DNA of 64,000 nucleotides from Annulohypoxylon bovei var. microspora (Eukaryota; Ascomycota; Sordariomycetes; Xylariales; Hypoxylaceae). Where the stretch lies: positions 62,001 to 126,000 of the forward strand of contig MU405224.1 of assembly GCA_022836615.1 (NCBI GenBank), written 5' to 3'. Below the pieces are notes generated by a model, which worked only from the letters and a program-made list of their open reading frames with translations, ran no database searches and had not been told where the DNA came from. Shown piece by piece: positions 33,661 to 43,961 of the stretch; position 1 is the first letter of the stretch, and each line of letters opens with the position of its first letter. The translations under genes and the position numbers were made by a program.

Positions 33661-35547
33661 ATGGCGAACAGTATCCCTACCGCAAAGATCACACTCTCCT
33701 ACCCTCTCTATTCGTGCGCCTTCGATCCGACAGATCCCAATCAGCTTGTCGTCGCAGGAGGAGGCGGCCCGGGACGGAATGGTGTGGGGAATAAAATTGT
33801 ACGGAATATCTACAATGCTATTATTTGTTTCTTTTCTGTGTGTTGGTGATGTTGATAAGCTAACCGGGTAGCTTCGTAGACCATTCTTGACACCTCCAAC
33901 CCGGATGAATTATCAGAGGTTGCTGAGCTCGAGCTAAGCGCGAACGAAGACAACGTCACGACCCTTGCCACCGGTCCTCGAAAAGATAGAAACCTTACCT
34001 TGTTCGCCGGCGTCAATTCTAGCCCGGATGAGATTAAGAAGGGAAAGAATGAGCATTTTCGTGTTTTCGGCGTCAGCCAACCCGCTAAGTCGGCCAAGAC
34101 TAGCGGTGTAAGGGTCTCCGAGCTCGCGCGAGATGCGCTGTTCTTGCATAAGGACACAAGCGCCTACCAGCGACTTCTCCGACTGTCCCACCCGTATGAA
34201 AATCTTGCACAACTAGGCGCTATCGCGACGGGCCTCTCTAAGGAACCCGAAATTGCGCTCTTCGATGTACCATGTTCAGGAGGCGGGCGGTGGAAATCAC
34301 GGGGCAGGCTGGATATACCTAAGGAAGCAATGGACCTGGACGTCGTTCAGACTGGTCCCGACACATACCAGTTAGCATATTGCGACGATCACGAAATATT
34401 CACTGTCGAGGTATCCAAGACAGAAATTTCGGAGCCGAAATGTGTATACACAATTACCCCAGATGAAGGTGCCACAGCTAAAGCATCGTTCAAATCATTG
34501 CGCTACCTGACACCCGGTTTTCTTATCACCGTCGTCAATAGGCCCAATTCCAACGGAGTGGCTCTGCACGGCTATCGCCTCCCCGCCAAAGAGCAGGAAA
34601 ATGCACGACTTGCAATTCGGGCTGGATTGCCTAAGGGTGTCTCTAAAGCCACTGGTCTCGCTGTGAGAAATTTGTCGCCGGCCTCCTCACCGTCGGACAA
34701 GCAAGGTGAAACTCAATTCGTTGTCGCAGTTGCCGGAAATGATGCATCGATATCGCTATTCACCTTGGAACATAAATCCGCGGCCAGCGTCGAACTCCTA
34801 GCGGACCTAGCACCGTTCCAGGTGCTCAAAGGTGCTCACCCTTCAAATATAACCGGCATCACGTTCTCCCCATTCTCGCCGCCGAAATCATCAAAAACCA
34901 CCACAGAACTCACAGTTAAGCTAGCCACCGTAGGTGTTGGCTTCACAACTGTCGTACATAGCATACCACTCAAAAAGCATGTTGACAAATCTATCTCAGA
35001 AAGGAAGGAAGGGCCTCCAAGACCGTCGCGCTACGTCGTTGCGCTGAAATCTCAAGGCGAATCGCCCCTAACTATCATTACTCTTTTCACAATAGTGGTA
35101 CTTATCCTCGCTATAATCGGGCAGACGTTCCTCGAGGCAAAGGATATCGGCCGGCCTGTTTTAGGAATCAAGCCTTATCTTCCCATTTCATGGACGATAC
35201 CGTTGCGAAAGGGTTCTGAAACTAATGACAAGAGCATCAAGGATCTTTTATCAAATGTCCAGGGGGACCATGGTCAACCAATTGTGATTCGACATGCCGA
35301 GGCCGGAAAACCTGACGCTCACGGACTTCCACTTCTTCACGTCGGCGTTCACAGCGAGGAAGATGAAGAGACTCACGGTCCTACGGTAGCGTGGGAAAGC
35401 CTGGACCCTAAAGAGCAGGACGTCTGGAAGCTGCGGCTCAAGAAGACGGGCCACTGGGTCGAAGATATGGGAGAGTCCATCTTCAAGGGCGTACTGTTCG
35501 GCGAAATCGGCGGGGCTATCGGGAACATAGTCGGCGAGGCCTTGTAA
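33661..35547 (+). CDS. sec12: Sec12, ER-membrane exchange factor for Sar1
   Basis: Sec12 loads GTP onto Sar1 at ER exit sites. Exons are 33661-33798 and 33880-35547 (intron 33799-33879, phase 0, GCTAAC branch site), giving 601 residues. The N-terminal part is a WD-like beta-propeller facing the cytosol; its first blade carries the Gly-rich loop VVAGGGGPGRNGVGNKI, which matches the potassium-binding loop needed for exchange activity in the family. A single membrane anchor lies near 442-463 (TIITLFTIVVLILAIIG), followed by a lumenal tail of about 140 residues. The frame stays open upstream of 33661, but only non-ATG codons precede MANSIPTAK, the family-like start. Its substrate gene sar1 is at 26058-27053. 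Confident from the loop, topology and length; low sequence similarity of Sec12 proteins in general is the main caveat. Confidence 0.9.
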
Positions 35548-36070
35548 GGATTTATATCATGTCTATACGTATGGAGAGGAACGAGGATCTACACGCCTCT
35601 TGGATGATCATGCCACGAAGGACGCAGTCTGTATGATCTGTATAAAATACACGCAACTATCTATGAATATGAAATTAATTACGTTCATCCCTTTGCTGTG
35701 GGATATCCTGGTACCACTAGCCCAAATTATATGATGGGTATGGTTGGAAAGTAAATGAGTTTCTGGGCGAGTCAACGTTGTCATAAAACACCTTTATCAT
35801 TATCGTTTCCATCTCTATTATCCTATCAGTTTCTTCTTCCCTTTCCTTCTCGTTAAATTTTCTTTTGCCAGCAAAAAGTATAAAGCGTCAGGGTACGAGG
35901 CTAATAAGATGCGCTCTAGATCCGCGACCTATGTCAGAACTGTGCTTCCGAGCCTCCTAATGGTACGGAATATCGTCTATGTGTAATAGACGCTATTCAG
36001 TACTAGTAAGGGTAACTCGTTGGTAAATTGTTGATTAATCTAAGTTCTCAAACTAACTAAGATTTGCGCG

Positions 36071-36145
36071 CGATCTGAGGTTATCCAGTAGTCAACGCTT
36101 GCCACCGCAGGTGGTCCAAGCGTTACCACGGAAACCCTCAGATCG
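36071..36145. repeat. Long imperfect inverted repeat (hairpin)
   Basis: The arms begin and end with CGATCTGAGG and CCTCAGATCG, contain AACGCTTG paired with CAAGCGTT, and close with CCACC and GGTGG around a 3-base loop (GCA). The middle of the arms pairs less well. The whole could fold into one stem of about 35 base pairs with bulges, in DNA or as RNA from either strand. Confidence 0.8.
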
Positions 36146-37034
36146 GGGATCCACAGAACCTTCTTGTAGCTGGCCTAATCTGTTATATTATTCTCGGCGC
36201 TAAAATCAAGGCGCCTCAAGTTGAGGACAATTATCTCCTCTATAACATTTGGACCTTCTAGGTCGATTAATGAGTACCGCAGCGCGCGCTGATCGCCTGT
36301 GCCTTCATCCAACATTTGGGGGTTGTCCCCTTCGCGAATGATAGTTCATTGGATAGTTCATGGTTTCACCCGTGCGGTTGCCAGAACTCACTGTGCCTGA
36401 CATCGTCGACCACATACATTCGTGTGATCATGGTCAGACACAGTCGCACAAATGACTTGTTTCCGTACTCCTCGTTGAAAAGTGGATGGCATCTCGCATA
36501 TTCTAGGATTTTCGACGTCTAAAAGGCAATGCTGTACTACGCCCCAAACAAGTATCATTAGTGATGCAGGAGACGATGCCACAGTCCAGGCATACTGCAG
36601 CGAATCGGCTTCTAGGACCTTGTGGCTGAGGATCTATAACGACGAAATTCGGGGCTTGGCTTCCTACAGACGGGCTTGGTGTGGGCGCAATAAATCGTGA
36701 ATTCGTTGATGTTGGCTAGACTCGCCCTTCGGGACCAACATCAACGTTCCTTGTAGATGGCGAAGAACAAAGGAGTCGCCTCTTACTTTCAGTCCAGTTG
36801 TTCCGTCCTCAGCCTGCCGTGCTGTGTTGGCGACCCATTCCCGGTAGGTTCTTCCTCGGGGACTGCCGACCGTCCTTTTTAGATCGCCATCTAAGCCCCC
36901 GCGCATGGCTCGGTGGGATCCTTCTCTATGTGTTTCCTATGGTACATCCATAGCTGAGGTTTCTCTGGTTGATTTGAAGGAGTTGATCGATTTAACGCAA
37001 TCCGTGAAAAGGGTGTTAGCAGTTAACTAACCTA

Positions 37035-37055
37035 GGAGTTCTGAAGAGGAACTCC
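37035..37055. repeat. Perfect 7-bp inverted repeat
   Basis: GGAGTTC and GAACTCC separated by seven bases. It is one of several short hairpins in a 300-bp stretch. Confidence 0.75.
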
Positions 37056-37094
37056 GAGCTAACTGGCACTTGTACTCTGTATATGAGGTACCGC

Positions 37095-37113
37095 GTTTGT
37101 CCATAGGACAAAC
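37095..37113. repeat. Perfect 8-bp inverted repeat with 3-base loop
   Basis: GTTTGTCC, ATA, GGACAAAC. A compact stem-loop in intergenic DNA. Confidence 0.8.
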
Positions 37114-37320
37114 ATGAATGTGGTTGATTGAATTTATATAAGTTGAGTTGAGTAAAGTGTTACAAGCGATTGAAAGGTTCAATAGGGGTCTATGTGATTA
37201 ATTGCGCTGTGTACCATGTAGCCAAATAGTGCCTGATCCGGGAACCACATGGAGTTACTGAATAATAAACCACCATTTCTTCTCACCACGAGGTTGTGGT
37301 TACTTAGTTCCGGTAGTCAG

Positions 37321-37334
37321 CCCCTCGAAAGGGG
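37321..37334. repeat. 5-bp GC-rich stem with CGAA loop
   Basis: CCCCT-CGAA-AGGGG, followed within 20 bases by a C run and a T/A-rich stretch. It resembles a small stable hairpin; no transcript is known. Confidence 0.6.
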
Positions 37335-39831
37335 TCTAAACCCCCCTTTTTAAAAAATAAAAATAAACAGTGAGGTATCACGGTCCTGATAGTTGTAGAA
37401 AAGGTCAATTGATTTTTGACATTTATGGAAAGTAGAACCGGGTTTCCTTTCTTTTCAGTGATAGTAAGTCATATCTTTCAATGGCATGTCGTAGTTAACA
37501 AGGATAATGATAAGGGTGATGGTGATATATATAAATGGTTATAGTATACTTTGATGGTCTTATATGGTAGTTTTGAATGTTAATATGTGACGAGTTGATG
37601 GAGATAGCAGGCTAGAGAATGTATGCTTAGGGATATGCTTAAGAGTGAGTCGCAGGCATTACAAACTATCACAGCTATGACTTAATCCTCCGCATACATA
37701 ATACATTCGTGCAATCATCCTGTTTGTGACTTGGTCTGAGAAGTATTTTGGGTCTCTGAATGGCACTCGTTACAGTGCTAATTAGGCCGACAGAAGAAAG
37801 TAAATACGATAGCCCCCTTTTCGTTTTGCTTCTATGTATTTACCGTACAATCTTTTTTATTGAAAAGTTAGCTTTTATGCCACCAAGATTTTAGGAGACT
37901 ATAGATGATAATGTTTGAAACTACCCGAAATGTTATAACTCTAGCAAGCACGAGGTTTTGTAGGTAGTTGACAAACGTCACTTCAGGTATTCTCTATGAC
38001 TCCTCGTTGAATGTTTAGGTAAGGACAGAAACTAGCTTAAACAAACTAGATCTCATTATAAGCACAAGGCTTCAAGTAGAAGCAATTAAGAACTATTTGT
38101 GGCAATGATTATTCCTTCATCGGAAAGGGGGACAGCTCAGAACTATTTCGACAGAACTGCTGTTTATGAAAAGGGGGGTCTCCTGGTAGCTATCCTACAA
38201 GCAACTTTAATAAATTATAATAATGTTTCTGACTAAATGATAACTTTATTATCACGTAAAGCTAATCTCATATCGATGTTCATGAATAATAAACTCAGAT
38301 TAATGTTCTAAGAATAGACCTTAGGTACCTAGTATGAACCGGTCGGAACCCTTATCATGACCTTACGGGTGGATCGTTTCCTTAGCTAACTATCTCACAT
38401 ACTATCTCAAGTCAACCTTATGGCTATGTGTATCAGAGTACTTTATTTGGGAAGCGATTCCAATCTTACACTTACACAAGAAATCATTCTTTTTTTTTAT
38501 TCATGTTACGTTGGTTGAACTGGTTCACAATAACCTATCTACGCTTTACACGTTCGATTCCCATTAGAACCATGCAATCCGTAACGTAGGATAGATTAAG
38601 TTCGTAATTACAGTTTTCATTCTAAGAACCATGTTCATGGATCAATAGAAATTAATGTGAATTATTCGCGTTTGTACTTTGGAACGTAGACCCGTGAAGC
38701 GAATGAGCCTCCTTTTCATAACATAAGAGATTAGAGTTTGTCTGGTCAGGGGAGCCTATGCTAGTAAACAGCATTCTATAATCTACTAAATGGAATAAGA
38801 AGTAAGTAGGTAAGTAGTTAAAATAACACAGTTAGTTAACTATAAGATAATAGTTTGAAGACAGTTTGTATGTATCAACTGTGTCTAAAAATAAAAGTTC
38901 TCTCCATTCAATGAACAACTTTCACGACACAATTCTAGAAAATGATGGCACGTTTCTCCTCTACGTTACAGAGTTAAAAAAACATACCTTAAGGGAATCT
39001 TACACTGTTCCTGTTCCATTCCCGATCGCTGCGGAGCGAGCCTACCGAGACTCGTCATCCTTTTGAATGATCTACCTGCTGGCCGGTATCCGAGCTGCGC
39101 GATTCCGGCTGTGGACCGAGCACGCAAACGCATGGGAATCTGGCAAGGGCCTTGAGAGAAACGGCAAGGTAACAATCCATTCCAATTAATATATTTTTTC
39201 CCATTTCTGTTTCTAATGCAAACGAGCCTGTTGAAAAATTTGCGGCTAGTAGTACCAAGCCATTGGAGGGCTATCTAGTTCTGGAGCAGGTGTTATGCAA
39301 TGCAGAGTAGATGGTAGGTTGCTTTTAGGATATTTTCAAATTAATATAATATAGCCGTCTCCAATCCGGCCCCCCGTCACTTCAACCGTGGAATGGATGA
39401 AGGGCTGGACGATGAGGCGAAGGCTTGGCGGACCGAAGGAGCTCGATCCCAATGTCGTTTTCTATCCAGGGACGCGTCTTTAACCCCACAAAGCGTTCTG
39501 CTGCACTGTCACCTTGATTTCTGATGCCGTTGCCGTCGCCATCTTCATATACACAACTCTCTCTTTACCGACAGTACAGGGGGAAGATGACGAGTCATTC
39601 TAAATTCCACCGAATTGGCAAGTGGTCGATCATGAAGATCAGATCCTCGATAGAATGAACCCCTGCCCTGGTAAGTACCTTCACCTTGGGGAAAATGAAG
39701 TTTTTCATGAGAGCCTCAATAGGAGTCGAGGGTGCTCCGCAGTGAGAAGTAAAGTCGTTTAGAATCTTGGAGACTTCATGGCTCATGGTTATGAAAGTGG
39801 AAACAAGCTATTTTGGGGATACCGAGCATGG

Positions 39832-40320
39832 CTATTGATGCAATGTTTCTTCTCGTAATGGATCGATGGACTTGAACATCAACATCGCATGTTGGTCGAG
39901 CTTTTCCAACCTCGTGTTCTGGTTCACGCATAGAATGCCACTTCTGGTCAGTCCAGCCTTTTCGAAAACGCCATGACGACTGCAGTTGTAACTCGATGGG
40001 GACGTCTGCAATACCACTTCCATGACTGGCTCATAGGCGCAGGTAGTCTGTCGCCAAGGTAGTATCCGGGTATATATTGAGTGCTCCTCACATGGCTTGC
40101 CAATGTTCCGATCTGGGAACCATGTGTATCTAATAGAGCTCTTTTTTGGGCCATCGCCCCATCGCGATATTCGGTTACGCGTGGCCTTATTATTAAAAGG
40201 CCTGCCCTCTCGCTGTCCAATTTTTTTGGTTGAAGATCTATTGAGACAGCTGCTTCGCCTTGTCTTCCTCGAGTTAGGAACTTCCTCGGCCTGAGAATTC
40301 GTTGTACTCAGCCCTGACAT
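39832..40320 (-). CDS. Doubtful hypothetical protein, 162 residues
   Basis: An ATG-started open frame reading away from the chitin deacetylase gene, whose start codon lies only 35 bases off on the other strand. The product is basic in its first half (RKTRRSSCLNRSSTKK) and ends LMFKSIDPLREETLHQ. I recognise no domain. A second ATG-started frame of 63 residues follows at 39595-39786 on the same strand and could be a further exon, but I find no convincing splice pair. It may be a decayed gene or chance. Confidence 0.2.
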   Translation of the reverse strand: MSGLSTTNSQAEEVPNSRKTRRSSCLNRSSTKKIGQREGRPFNNKATRNRISRWGDGPKKSSIRYTWFPDRNIGKPCEEHSIYTRILPWRQTTCAYEPVMEVVLQTSPSSYNCSRHGVFEKAGLTRSGILCVNQNTRLEKLDQHAMLMFKSIDPLREETLHQ

Positions 40321-40355
40321 TCGCTTTATACCGGGTCATATTGCATTTTATTACA

Positions 40356-42721
40356 ATGCACTGGTGGAATGCCGTGATCCTGGCTGCTTGTGCCAGCCAG
40401 ACAGCTGCACATGCGGACTCAGATGACCTTCCTCCCGGCGTCCCAAAGCTCGCTGGAGCTCGGAGGTTCTTGTCGGAATTCGGAGGGAGAAAGAGGTGGG
40501 AAACTCGGTCGCAGTTATTGAAGGAGACGGAGGCAGTAGAAGACCAGGAAGAGGAGGAAGGTCAAGAACGAAGCGGACTCGATAAACGTCAAAAAGGTTC
40601 CAGTAGATGTGGCGCGAGTCGTGGCAAGTGTGCGGAGGGTTATTGCTGTTCAGCTGAAGGGTTAGTCCCTATATCGGATATCTGTTGGCGTTGCTAACGC
40701 CACAAAGCTACTGCGGGCAAGGAGAAGACTTCTGCACCTCACCCGACTGTCAAATTAACTATGGGCCAGCGTGCGATGGAAACCTACAGCCTAGTGGTGC
40801 AGACACGTCAACAATTGCTCGACCGAAATTGGGCAAGGTACAATATGGTGGCGTTGGTATCTACGACTGTGTCAATGATGGCGATATCGCGGTCACTTTT
40901 GACGATGGTCCATGGCAATACACTGACGATCTTCTCGACAAATTAGCCGTATGTCATACAGCTGCCCCGTACTTCCAGATTGAGCTGACACAGATAAAGA
41001 AATATGAGGCGAAAGCTACATTTTTCATCACTGGAAACAACATCGGAAAGGGGCAAATTAACGACCCAGAATTTCCTTGGGCTACTGTAATTCAGGTATG
41101 CTCTATTATTAAAAAGACACGAAGACTATAGTTAATAGGTAGTGATAGCGAATGGCTGCCGAGGGCCATCAAATCGCGAGCCACACGTGGTCACACGAGA
41201 ATTACAGTCAGTTAACCACAACTCAGTTCAAAAACCAGATGATATGGAACGAGATTGCTCTGAACGATATCCTCGGTTATTTCCCTACTTACATGCGGTT
41301 TGTGTTAACTCTCTTTTTCATATAGGGGGCTCATGCTAACTTTAACTTAGACCCCCCTATTCCATCTGCCCCGCTGGTTGTCAGACACAGCTAGCTAATC
41401 TTGGATATCACGCTGTTTATTTTGACCTTGACACTGAGGGATATCTACACGATGACGCAAAGCAGATTCAAACAAGTAAGGACATCTGGGATGAGGCGGT
41501 TGATGGGTCTAGCCCTTGTGAGGACAGCTATCTCGAGATCGAACACGATATTCACTACCAAACCGTCTACAACCTCACGGACTACATTCTCGATTCCCTA
41601 TTTAGCCATGGTTACAGGTCTGTTACGGTGGGACAATGCTTAGGTGACCCCCCTGAGAACTGGTATCGTGCCGGTACAGGAGAGGTACCGGATTATAACT
41701 TCACCATCCGCGCCCCAACCGGAACTTTCAGCTGCCTCAATCCAACGGCTACATCTACCCGTCCAAGCTCACCGACAAGCACTTCGAAAGTTAGCACAGA
41801 CGGAAAATGCGGCAGCGGCATAACTTGCGTCGGCTCGGCGTACGGAAGCTGTACGTATATCCTAGCCATCTCTGTGACCATAAGTTTAATCTGGGCTACT
41901 AGGTTGCTCTACTAATAACTGGTGCGGCGGCTCGATCGATTACTGCGGCTCAAACTGCCGTCCCGACTTCGGTACCTGCTCGTCCGCAGACTCACAGATT
42001 CCAACGAACATTCCCCTTCCGAGCGGCCCAGGAACCACTAGTACCCCTGACGATCCCCTGCCTACTACCACGGCATCGGGTCCTGCTTCGACTAGCACCC
42101 AGCAAGTATCAATCGACGGCGACTGTGGTAACGGAATCACCTGCGAAGGTTCAGAATTTGGAAACTGCTGTTCAGTGTCAGTTAGCTCTCATTTTAATAT
42201 TCCCCTGTTAGGATTGCTCGGAGTTGTGTTGTGGATGGTGTGGATTGTATCCTCAATTTCATGTTTATGATATGAATATGGAAATTTTGATCGCTGATTT
42301 AGTAACCCTGCTAACAGAATCCCATCGTAGAAACGGCTGGTGCGGAGCAACAATTGACTACTGTGGCGACGGCTGCCAACCAGCCTTTGGATCAGGATGC
42401 CAGGCAAGCGACCCATCACCTCCGTCCCCTCCTGTGACTACACTACCTACGAGCACCAGTGCTTCTTCCTCATCTCCCACCACTCAGCCATCAACTCCAG
42501 TGACACCTCCCCCGACAACCACGACAACCACTAAGACGGGGAGCAGCAGTAGTAAACCGGACGAAACCGACACGTCGACGAAAAACACGAAAACGTCGAC
42601 CACTAAGAAATCCACATCTAAATCTACATCTCATTCTACGTCTCATTCATCTAGCCATTCCTCATCGCACAGCAGTTCCTCGACGAAGGACCGACGGGCC
42701 GAGGCGACGCAGGGGAGCTAG
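40356..42721 (+). CDS. Secreted chitin deacetylase, CBM18-CE4-CBM18-CBM18
   Basis: Removes acetyl groups from chitin, making chitosan; acts outside the cell or in the wall. Seven exons keep frame: 40356-40660, 40708-40948, 41000-41095, 41149-41297, 41351-41850, 41903-42176 and 42331-42721, giving 651 residues. A signal peptide (MHWWNAVILAACASQTAAHA) is followed by an acidic pro-region ending LDKRQ, a likely Kex2 site. The first chitin-binding module (CGASRGKCAEGYCCS) precedes the NodB-type catalytic domain with its motifs: TFDDGP, SHTWSH, RPPYS, DLDTEGY and the late IEHDIH. Two further Cys-rich modules follow (each with WCG and DYCG signatures), joined by Thr/Pro linkers. The C-terminal 90 residues are Ser/Thr/His-rich and probably O-glycosylated. 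The last intron (42177-42330) is the least certain border. Introns 2 to 5 are only 51-53 nt. Confidence 0.9.
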
Positions 42722-43961
42722 CAAACTGTCGTTACTGAGCGAGAGACTTCGATGAGTTGTTTGAAGGGGAGACTGTAACTTAGGCCCCGAAAAGTATAAA
42801 ATTGAAATTCGAAAGCAAAAGAAAAAGAGAAAGAGGTTATGCTGTGACCTACGTGACCTGCGTGACCGAGACTTATAAGACATGAACCCCTACACCTCTT
42901 CTATTAGGAATTGGGTTCTGTTAGCACTAAGCTCTACGACATGTTGGTAAGTCTTCTGCTATTGGTTAATCGATTTGAGAAGCGCTCACTTTTCGCAGTA
43001 TTTCATGGAGGCAAAGTGTCATTGCAGGAGTTCAGCGTGAAGTTGCTGTTATGAATTGCTAGCCCTCTGCGGGATATTTTGTCTACCTACAAGCCAGATG
43101 ATGCTTCCTCGTTCCCTTCTTTCAGTTCTGTCCAGCCAACTGAACTCCAATACTCCCATCGAGAATAGTAATAATAATAGTGAGAAAACAAACATCCTCC
43201 TACCTTCCTCAAGTGCCTAGTAGCCCTCTCCAGCGGAAACCCATATTACTATAACCCGATAGCTCGTACGTCGAAATATCAATATCAAAGACGACGACAA
43301 CAACAACAACAACAACGCAAAGGCAAGAAAAAAAGCAAAGATGAATATAATAATAAATTCACTATACTCCTCTTCCCCCCGCCTACCCGATAGGCCGTGA
43401 AATTCATTCGCCGGTTATCCAATTCTAAGCTGGGATATATATGCTGTTGTATGACGAGAAGAAAAAAAAACGACTAGATAATAGTGTAATTGGACGAGAT
43501 CTAAAATTGCCGCGAACGTCTCGTGAAAGAGTTGGCGCTGGGCTGCTCCAGTGGTGGTCGTCGAGACAATCCCCGTCTCCATGCGCGGTCCACCCCCCGT
43601 CGAATGGAGTGGGAGCGAGAGAGTCGATCATGAAACTGTCGCGCTTTTCGTTTCACAACGCATTACAGACAAAACCTGAAATCAGCCCACGATTTCGCTC
43701 GATGGGCAAGATCGGGATATTTAGGACTAGGTATTTAAAAACGAGGTATATAGGTATGGATTGGTTGCAAAAAAAACAATAAAATAATAAATGATAATAT
43801 AGGTAGTTATAGATAGGGGTAGTAGTAGTAGTAGTTAAACCATAGTAAGTGTAAATGGTTAGCGAAGCCATGAAAGACTTCTTCATTACGTCGTATGAAG
43901 TCAGACCGCAATGCTGGGTATCGTTGTAATCGTAATGCCGCACACGAAGGAAAGAAAACGT
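42722..43961. other. Intergenic region between convergent genes
   Basis: Contains CAA repeats (43291-43317), an AGT repeat (43816-43836) and AT-rich DNA near 43730-43850. It should carry both 3' untranslated regions. No gene is seen. Confidence 0.5.

Larger units (their letters stand above)
35548..40355. other. Gene-poor, AT-rich block with inverted repeats
   Basis: About 4.8 kb without a recognisable gene. It holds a long imperfect hairpin at 36071-36145 and several perfect short inverted repeats at 37035-37334. From 37350 to 39000 the base composition is clearly AT-rich with very few open frames, as expected for decayed repeats. Open frames on the minus strand at 36664-36906, 39595-39786 and 39832-40320 may be fragments of a dead element or gene, but no domain is recognisable. 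Confidence 0.5.

Noticed and set aside
38545..38572. GTTCGATTC resembling a tRNA T-loop
   Set aside because: The flanking bases do not pair as a T-stem, and no acceptor or anticodon arm can be placed upstream.
42177..42330. Possible extra exon inside the last intron of the chitin deacetylase (frame with CCGWCGLYPQF)
   Set aside because: It resembles a Cys-rich module by chance; joining it would break the CCS-NGWCG spacing conserved in the preceding module.
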